A DNA stretch of 17,177 nt from Mycolicibacterium gilvum (lineage in GTDB: Bacteria; Actinomycetota; Actinomycetes; Mycobacteriales; Mycobacteriaceae). Numbering within the stretch: position 1 is the first letter of the stretch; the number at the start of each line of letters is the position of its first letter. A program made the position numbers and the translations under genes. The notes below the pieces were generated by a model, which had not been told where the DNA came from, did no database searches, and saw nothing but the letters and a program-made list of their open reading frames with translations. This document shows positions 11,723 through 17,177 of the stretch, one piece after another. Location of the stretch: the NCBI RefSeq assembly GCF_900454025.1, contig NZ_UGQM01000010.1:1-17177 (forward strand). The letters run 5' to 3'.

Positions 11723-12545
11723 CCAAGAACACCAAGTGGTGGACGATCGCGGGCATCGTGATCGTGATCTACAGCTTCGTGCCGATGCTGTGGATGATCA
11801 GCCTGGCGTTCAAGCCGCCGTCGGACATCGTGTCGGGCGAACCGTCGTTCCTGCCGAGCACCGTCACGTTCGACAACTTCGCCCAGATCTTCAGCAATCC
11901 GCTGTTCACCAGGGCGCTGATCAACTCGATCGGCATCGCGCTGGTCGCCACCGTCATCTCGGTGATCATCGCGATGTTCGCCGCGTATGCCATTGCGCGT
12001 CTGGAGTTCCCGGGCAAGAAGGTGCTGCTGTCGCTGGCGCTGGGCATCGCCATGTTCCCGCAGGCCGCACTCGTCGGTCCGCTGTTCGACATGTGGCGCG
12101 GGCTGGGCATCTACGACACCTGGCTGGGTCTGATCATCCCGTACCTGACCTTCGCACTGCCCCTGTCGATCTGGACGATGTCGGCCTTCTTCCGGCAGAT
12201 CCGTGGGAGATGGAGCATGCCGCACAGGTCGACGGCGCCACCCAGTGGCAGGCGTTCCGCAAGGTGATCGTGCCGTTGGCCGCGCCGGGCGTGTTCACGA
12301 CCGCGATCCTGACGTTCTTCTTCTGCTGGAACGACTTCCTGTTCGCGATCTCGCTGACGTCCACGGACAGCGCACGCACGGTGCCCGCCGCGCTGGCGTT
12401 CTTCCAGGGCGCGTCGTACTTCGAATCCCCCGTCCCCTACATCATGGCGGCCTCGGTGATCGTGACGATCCCCGTCGTCATCCTGGTTCTCGTCTTCCAA
12501 CGGCGCATCGTCGCCGGTCTTACTTCCGGAGCAGTGAAGGGATAG
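11719..12545 (+). CDS. sugar ABC transporter permease, MalG/SugB type, one indel
   Basis: The second membrane subunit starts at GTG 11719, overlapping the previous stop by 4 nt. It begins [20 protein letters not shown] and continues through the usual MalG segments. One base is missing at 12201-12202, where FFRQI should run on as [19 protein letters not shown]; restoring a C in the CC run gives 275 residues, normal for the family. The EAA-type loop is HAAQVDGA followed by IVPLAAPG, with the Gly conserved. The loss falls just before the ATPase-contact loop, so the gene as written would not yield a working subunit, whereas the other importer genes are intact. That argues for a base-calling error. 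Confidence 0.92.
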
Positions 12546-12549
12546 CCCC

Positions 12550-13779
12550 ATGGCAGCAATCACGATGCGCAATATCGTCAAGAAATACGGTGACGGCTAT
12601 CCGGCCGTCAACGATGTGAGCCTCGACATCGCCGACGGTGAGTTCGTGATCCTCGTCGGTCCGTCGGGCTGCGGCAAGTCGACCCTGCTGCGGATGATCG
12701 TGGGGCTCGAGGACATCACGTCCGGGGACATGATGATCGGCGACAAGCGGGTCAACGACATGGCTCCGCGCGACCGCAACCTGGCCATGGTGTTCCAGAA
12801 CTACGCGCTCTACCCGCACCTGACGGTGTTCGAGAACATCGCGTTCCCACTTCGGTTGGCGGGCAAGCTGTCCGACGACGAGATCCGGCAGCGGGTCAAC
12901 GACGCGGCCACGACGCTCGAGCTCGGCGAGCATCTCGACCGCAAGCCGGCCAACCTGTCGGGCGGTCAGCGTCAGCGGGTCGCGATGGGTCGCGCGATCG
13001 TGCGCGAGGCCGACGCGTTCCTGTTCGACGAACCGCTGAGCAACCTCGATGCCAAGCTGCGCGGCCAGATGCGCACCGAGATCCTGCGCCTGCAACGCAA
13101 ACTGGGTGTCACGACCGTGTACGTGACGCACGACCAGACCGAGGCGATGACGCTGGGCGATCGCGTCGCGGTGCTCAAAAAGGGTGTGCTGCAGCAGGTC
13201 GCCAGCCCGCGCGAACTCTACGACCAGCCCGTCAACCTGTTCGTCGCCGGCTTCATCGGCTCGCCGCCGATGAACTTCGTCCCGGCGCGGGTGACGGGCA
13301 ACGAGATCGAGTTGCCGTTCGCGACCGTCCCGCTGCGTGACGAGTGGCGCGGCTCGGTGGAGGAAGGGAAGGTCTATATCGCCGGGATCCGGCCGGGTGC
13401 CTTCGAGGACGCCGAGTTCGTCGACCGGGACAAGGCTTCGCGTGGGGTCACTTTCGACGTCGAGATCGATGTCACCGAATGGCTGGGCAACGAGCAGTAC
13501 GCCTTCGTGCCGTTCGAGGCGACGACGGAGATCTCGGGCCAGTTGGCCGAGCTGGCAAATGAACTCGACAGTGAGCAGCTCCGCACGCAGATCTGTGTGG
13601 AGCTCGACCCGCTGAGCCGGGTGCGTTCCGGAGACAAGGCCACCCTGTGGCTGGACTCGGAGCGGCTGCACCTGTTCGACCCGCACTCGGGTGACAACCT
13701 GACCCGGGTCTCCCACGAGCGCCCGCGCGAGCAGAATCCACCCGAATCCCGGGGCCGGCACGCGGCGACCGCGGGCTGA
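12550..13779 (+). CDS. sugar ABC transporter ATPase, MalK/UgpC/SugC type
   Basis: This ATPase powers the importer. ATG 12550 lies 4 nt after the permease stop, with AAGGGA upstream. The 409-residue protein is intact: Walker [10 protein letters not shown] (37-45), Q-loop [10 protein letters not shown] (Gln83), signature LSGGQ (136-140), Walker B FLFDEP (157-162) with catalytic Glu161, and switch His194 in [12 protein letters not shown]-terminal regulatory OB/TOBE-like region (about 240-375) is typical of CUT1 sugar importers and can be a docking site for regulators or be shared among importers. The last about 30 residues are polar and look disordered. It completes a binding protein-permease-permease-ATPase operon. 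Confidence 0.95.
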   Translation: MAAITMRNIVKKYGDGYPAVNDVSLDIADGEFVILVGPSGCGKSTLLRMIVGLEDITSGDMMIGDKRVNDMAPRDRNLAMVFQNYALYPHLTVFENIAFPLRLAGKLSDDEIRQRVNDAATTLELGEHLDRKPANLSGGQRQRVAMGRAIVREADAFLFDEPLSNLDAKLRGQMRTEILRLQRKLGVTTVYVTHDQTEAMTLGDRVAVLKKGVLQQVASPRELYDQPVNLFVAGFIGSPPMNFVPARVTGNEIELPFATVPLRDEWRGSVEEGKVYIAGIRPGAFEDAEFVDRDKASRGVTFDVEIDVTEWLGNEQYAFVPFEATTEISGQLAELANELDSEQLRTQICVELDPLSRVRSGDKATLWLDSERLHLFDPHSGDNLTRVSHERPREQNPPESRGRHAATAG

Positions 13780-13799
13780 GCCGACCGCCGCTCTCACCG

Positions 13800-15055
13800 A
13801 TGGCCGCTCCCGAATTGCGGCTACGGGCCCCGCGCCCGGGGCTGATCGCGCTGCCGTGGGACCGGCCGCTCGCCGACTGGGCCGCCCCGATGTCGCGTTG
13901 CGCGACATCGCGGTGGGGCCGAGCAGGCACCTGGTCAGGTTCGTCGAATCCGACGGCGAACTGTGGGCGCTCAAGGAGTTGCCGCCCCGGATCGCCGGCC
14001 GCGAGTACGGCGTGCTGAGCCGGCTCGAAGAGATGGGGATCAACTCCGTACGTGCGGCGGGTGTGGTCTTCCAGCCGGATTTCGACACCGCGATCCTGCT
14101 GACGCGGTATCTGGTCGGTTCGTGGCAGTACCGGCGGCTCTTCATGCGACTGCCGCCCGATGCGCCCAAACACCGGGCCCGGCTGTTCGATGCGATGGCC
14201 ACGCTGCTCGTCGAGCTGCACCGTCACGGTGTCTTCTGGGGCGACTGCTCGCTGGCCAACACCTTGTTCTCGCGACGGGCAGGTGCTGCAGGCGTTCCTC
14301 GTCGACGCCGAGACCAGCGAGGTGCATCCGGGACTGTCCGACGGGCAGCGCGCACACGACATCGACATCACGGTGGAGAACGTCGGGGCCGGGCTGCTGG
14401 ACATGGCCGCCAAGCTCGAAAGACCGGATCTGCAGCCGGGTTTCATCGCCGAAGCGGTCGGTATCAGAGATCGCTACGAACAGTTGTGGAACCTGCTGGA
14501 TGCGAAGCCGACGTTCGGTTTCGCCGATCGCTACCGGGTCGAGAGCACGATCCGCAAGCTCAACGAACTCGGCTTCGCCGTCGACGAGGTGTCGCTGCAG
14601 CCGGTGAGTTCCGGCGCCGAGGATCTGCGGTTACACGTCGCGGTGGGCGACCGCAACTTCCATGCGACCCAGCTGCGGCGGCTCACCGGGCTCGACGTCG
14701 GCGAGGGGCAGGCACGGATCCTGCTCGGGGATCTGCACGCCTATCAGGGGCAGCTGTGCCGGGAAGCCGGCCACGACGTCGATGAGCGGACCGCCGCGCA
14801 GTTGTGGGTGATGGAGGTGGCCACACCCACCATGCACCGTGCGCACCGAGCGGTCGGCGGCGCGGGGACCCCGATCCAGGCCTACTGCGATCTGCTGGAG
14901 TGCGGTGGCTGTTGTCCGAGCGCGCCGGCCAGGACGTCGGTACCGAACGTGCGCTGCAGGCGTTGGCGCGCAACGTCGTACCGTCGGAGTCGGCCGCGCA
15001 GCTCGCCGTGGTGGAGGTTCCGACCGAGCCCTTCTCGGTGCTCGACGACGAGTAA
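13800..15055 (+). CDS. kinase-like DUF4032 protein, three indels
   Basis: ATG 13800 follows the ATPase stop by 20 nt; no strong ribosome-binding site is visible. The N-terminal half looks like a small-molecule/LPS-kinase fold: LWALKELPP (candidate ATP-binding Lys), WGDCSLANTLF (like the HxDxxxxN catalytic loop) and LVDAE (in place of DFG). The C-terminal half (DIDITVENVGAGLLDMAAKL onward) fits the actinobacterial DUF4032 family. Frame changes occur at 13885-13888 (one base missing in a C run), near 14266-14272 (best explained by a lost CG pair, giving LFSRDGQ; a single gain is the alternative) and near 14900 (one base missing). Corrected length is about 419 residues. Substrate and function are unknown; the position suggests a tie to sugar import or energy sensing. 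The family assignment is from memory of the fold motifs. Confidence 0.78.
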
Positions 15056-15081
15056 CGCGGCGAAGATGCGATCATCGCTAC

Positions 15082-15881
15082 ATGGACGTCCGCATCAGGA
15101 ACAGCGTCCGCGTCGTCGGGCGGCCGGACGGACGCCCCCTCATGCTCGCGCACGGCTTCGGCTGCGACCAGAACCTGTGGCGACTCGTCGTTCCGCTGCT
15201 CTCCGACAGATTCCGCATCGTGTTGTTCGATCACGTCGGGTCGGGTTCCTCCGATGCCGGAGCGTGGACCGCGAAGCGGTACGCCGACCTGCAGCAGTAC
15301 GCCGATGACATCCTCGAGATCGTCGACGGCATGCGGCTGCGGAGGTCGTGTACGTCGGCCATTCGGTCGCGGCGATGATGGGTGTGCTCGCCACCGCGAA
15401 GAACCCGGGCGCGTTCGCGGGGCTCGTTCTGCTGACCCCGTCCCCGCGCTATCTCGACGATGGCGATTACCGCGGCGGCTTCACCCGCTTGGACATCGAC
15501 GAGTTGCTCGACTCCATCGAGAGCAACTATCTGGGATGGTCCCGTGCGATGGCGCCGGTGATCATGGGAACCCCGGAGCGTCCCGACCTCGAAGGCGAAC
15601 TGGCCGACGCGTTCTGCCGCACCGACCCGCAACGGGCGCTGGCGTTCGCGAGGGCCACATTCCTGTCCGACAACCGGGCCGATCTCGCGCGGGTCACGGT
15701 GCCGACGGTGGTGGTCGAGTGCGCCAGGGACACACTCGCACCGCGGGAGGTGGGCGCCTACTGCCACGAGCAGATCGCAGGGAGCACGCTGGTCACCCTC
15801 GACGCCAGCGGGCACTGCCCGCATCTGAGCGCCCCGGAGGACACCGCGGCCGCGATCGCCGACTTCGCCCTGCGGTTGTGA
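15082..15881 (+). CDS. rsbQ: RsbQ-type alpha/beta hydrolase, one indel
   Basis: In Bacillus subtilis RsbQ is required for the phosphatase RsbP to respond to energy stress, probably through a small hydrophobic ligand bound or hydrolysed in its pocket. ATG 15082 lies 26 nt after the DUF4032 stop. The sequence follows RsbQ closely: HGFGCDQNLWR (oxyanion region), VLFDHVGSGSSD, nucleophile Ser95 in VGHSVAAM, LLTPSPRYLDD, Asp217 in ECARDTLAP and His245 in GHCPHLSAPED. One base is missing at 15341-15342 (GGG read as GG), just before EVVYVGHSV; corrected length is 266 residues, against 269 for RsbQ. Its stop overlaps the start of the phosphatase gene by 4 nt, which fits a stoichiometric partnership. 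The same fold family includes plant karrikin and strigolactone receptors. Confidence 0.92.
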
Positions 15882-17038
15882 CAGACGATCCGCGTCCGAT
15901 CGGGGGCTCGACGAATTCTTCGACAGTGCGCCCTGCGGGCTGTTGCTGACCTCACCCGACGGTCGGATCATCCGCGCCAACGAGACGTTCAGCCGATGGG
16001 TCGGATACCGGTCCGAGCACCTCACCGGCCGGCAGTTCCCCGATCTGCTCGCCGCCGGCAGCAGGATCCACTACGAGACCCACTTCGTGTCGATGCTCCA
16101 CATGAACGGCTCGCTCGACGGCGTCGCGGCCGATCTGCTGACCGCGGACGGAACGAGGCTGGCGGGATTCGTCACCGCGAACGTCGAGCGCGATGCCGCG
16201 GGGCGGTGGTGGCGCTGCGGATCGCGATCCAGGATGCCAGCGAACGCCGTTCGTATGAACGCGAACTCCTCGAGACCCGGCGCCGCGCCGACCGTGAACG
16301 GGAGCGTGCGCAGGTGCTCGCCGCGACCCTGCAGCGGTCCCTCATCCCGCCGACGTTGTCGCCGCCGCGCGGGTTGACCGCGGCGGCCCACTACCACAAC
16401 GCCTCCCGCGACGACGTCGGTGGAGATTTCTACGATCTCTTCCCGATGGCCGAGGACAGATGGGGCATGTTCCTCGGCGACGTGTCGGGTAAGGGCGCCG
16501 GTGCGGCCGCCGTGACCTCGCTGACGCGCTACACCCTGCGCGCCGCCGCGGTCAACGACCGCGACCCGGTCGCGGTGTTGCACACCCTCGACGCGGTCCT
16601 CAGCCACGAGTTCCACGGCGACGACCCCCGGTTCTGCACGGTGATCTTCGGGGTGATCACCGCGGCACCCGACGGCTTCGACGTGCAGCTCGCCACCGGC
16701 GGTCATCCCCCGCGCTGCTGCTGCCGGTGGACGGCCCCGCACGCTACGTCGCCACCCCCGGGGGTCAGGCCGTGGGGCTGATCAGGAACCCGAGATTCGT
16801 CTCGACCAGCGTGCATCTGGGCCCCGGGGACACGCTGGTGATGTACACCGACGGTCTGACCGAGGCGAAGACGGGACGCACGAGGCGCTTCGACGACGAC
16901 GCCCTGCTCGAGTTCGCCGGGCGCCACACGCCGACCGACGCCGGTGCTTTCGTCGAGGCCGTTCGCGTGCTGCTCGCCAGCTTCGGCGACGGACTCGAAG
17001 ACGATGCCGCGGTGATCGCGCTCAGCGTGCCCCGCTGA
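15878..17038 (+). CDS. rsbP: RsbP-type PAS-PP2C serine phosphatase, three indels
   Basis: RsbP-type enzymes dephosphorylate an anti-anti-sigma factor and so release a sigma factor under energy stress. GTG 15878 overlaps the rsbQ stop (GTGA). Reconstructed, the protein has 387 residues: a PAS domain (about 11-122, FFDSAPCGLLLTSPDGRIIR and IAIQDASER), a charged coiled-coil linker (about 123-158), and a SpoIIE/PP2C domain with GGDFYD (183-188), GDVSGKGAGAA (201-211), ATGGHPP (273-279), YTDGLTEA (324-331) and DDAAV (376-380). The Asp residues expected to bind metal are all present. One base is missing at each of 15902-15906, 16200-16203 and 16711-16713, all G/C runs or GC-rich steps. The sigma factor and anti-sigma partners are not in the window. 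A light- or oxygen-sensing PAS cannot be excluded, but no LOV cysteine motif is seen. Confidence 0.9.
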
Positions 17039-17046
17039 ACCTCCTT

Positions 17047-17069
17047 CCGTAGATTCGGAGTAATCTCGG
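17047..17069 (+). promoter_or_regulatory. small inverted repeat with -10-like box before the last gene
   Basis: AGATT (17051-17055) and AATCT (17062-17066) pair around a 6-nt loop, extended by CCG (17047-17049) and CGG (17067-17069) with one bulged T. TAATCT at 17061-17066 fits the actinobacterial -10 pattern TANNNT and would leave a leader of about 37 nt before GTG 17110. It may be an operator or promoter of the next gene, or a weak terminator of rsbP. No clear -35 box is seen. Confidence 0.3.
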
Positions 17070-17109
17070 CGTCGTGTCCGCAGATGCGGATGGAAGTCGA
17101 GGGTGTCGC

Positions 17110-17177
17110 GTGACCATGATTCGGATCAGGGACGCCGCGGCGCTGCTCGGCGTCAGCGACGACACCGTCCGGCGCTG
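17110..17177 (+). CDS. helix-turn-helix protein start, probably molybdopterin-binding (Mop/TOBE) regulator, cut by window
   Basis: GTG 17110 is preceded by GAGGG with a suitable spacer; ATG 17116 in the same frame is the alternative start but has a longer spacer. The visible residues (IRIRDAAALLGVSDDTVRRW) form an excisionase/MerR-like helix-turn-helix. This exact style of N-terminus is typical of small actinobacterial proteins with an HTH followed by a molybdate/tungstate-binding TOBE domain, often next to modABC. Only about 22 residues are visible, so the second domain is inferred. Confidence 0.65.
   Translation, partial: MTMIRIRDAAALLGVSDDTVRR

Noticed and set aside
12520..14202. 560-codon minus-strand open frame across the ATPase and DUF4032 genes
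   Set aside because: It covers the ATPase gene antisense and runs over two genes; its composition is Arg/Asp/His-rich shadow sequence.

Overview
The window looks like chromosomal DNA of a mycobacterium, probably a fast-growing Mycolicibacterium. It is very GC-rich, has many GTG starts and 4-nt gene overlaps, and carries a recognisable DosR/DosS (DevR/DevS) dormancy locus. Fifteen genes can be supported, two of them cut by the window edges.

Layout. Positions 1-1776 (minus) hold the N-terminal part of a secreted Pro/Gly/Ala-rich repeat protein. Positions 2013-3740 (minus) encode the heme-GAF histidine kinase DevS/DosS. Divergent from it, a plus-strand operon (3841-6337) encodes an Acg-type nitroreductase, a tandem universal stress protein and the response regulator DevR/DosR. 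A second Acg-type nitroreductase (6355-7343, minus) converges on devR. Next come a cytoplasmic GH13 alpha-glucosidase (7427-9070, minus), a 412-nt divergent control region, and a plus-strand sugar ABC importer: lipoprotein binding protein, two permeases and an ATPase (9483-13779). Closely following on the same strand are a kinase-like DUF4032 protein, an RsbQ-type alpha/beta hydrolase and an RsbP-type PAS-PP2C phosphatase (13800-17038). The window ends in the first codons of a small helix-turn-helix protein.

How the genes work together. DevS senses O2, NO, CO or redox state and phosphorylates DevR. Candidate DevR boxes lie at similar distances upstream of both nitroreductase starts, so both nitroreductases, the stress protein and devR itself are probably one hypoxia regulon. 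The importer and the alpha-glucosidase share a control region and together form an uptake-and-hydrolysis route for an alpha-glucoside. The rsbQ-rsbP pair is the energy-stress module known from Bacillus subtilis. Here it is placed behind the sugar importer, suggesting a link between carbon supply and sigma-factor control (inference).

Main caveat. Nine of the fifteen genes are broken by small indels. About 19 sites can be placed by reading the frames together, nearly all single-base losses in G/C runs. Repairing them restores full-length family members with stops and starts in the expected places. I read this as sequencing or consensus error, not gene decay, and annotate each such gene over its full span as a CDS.
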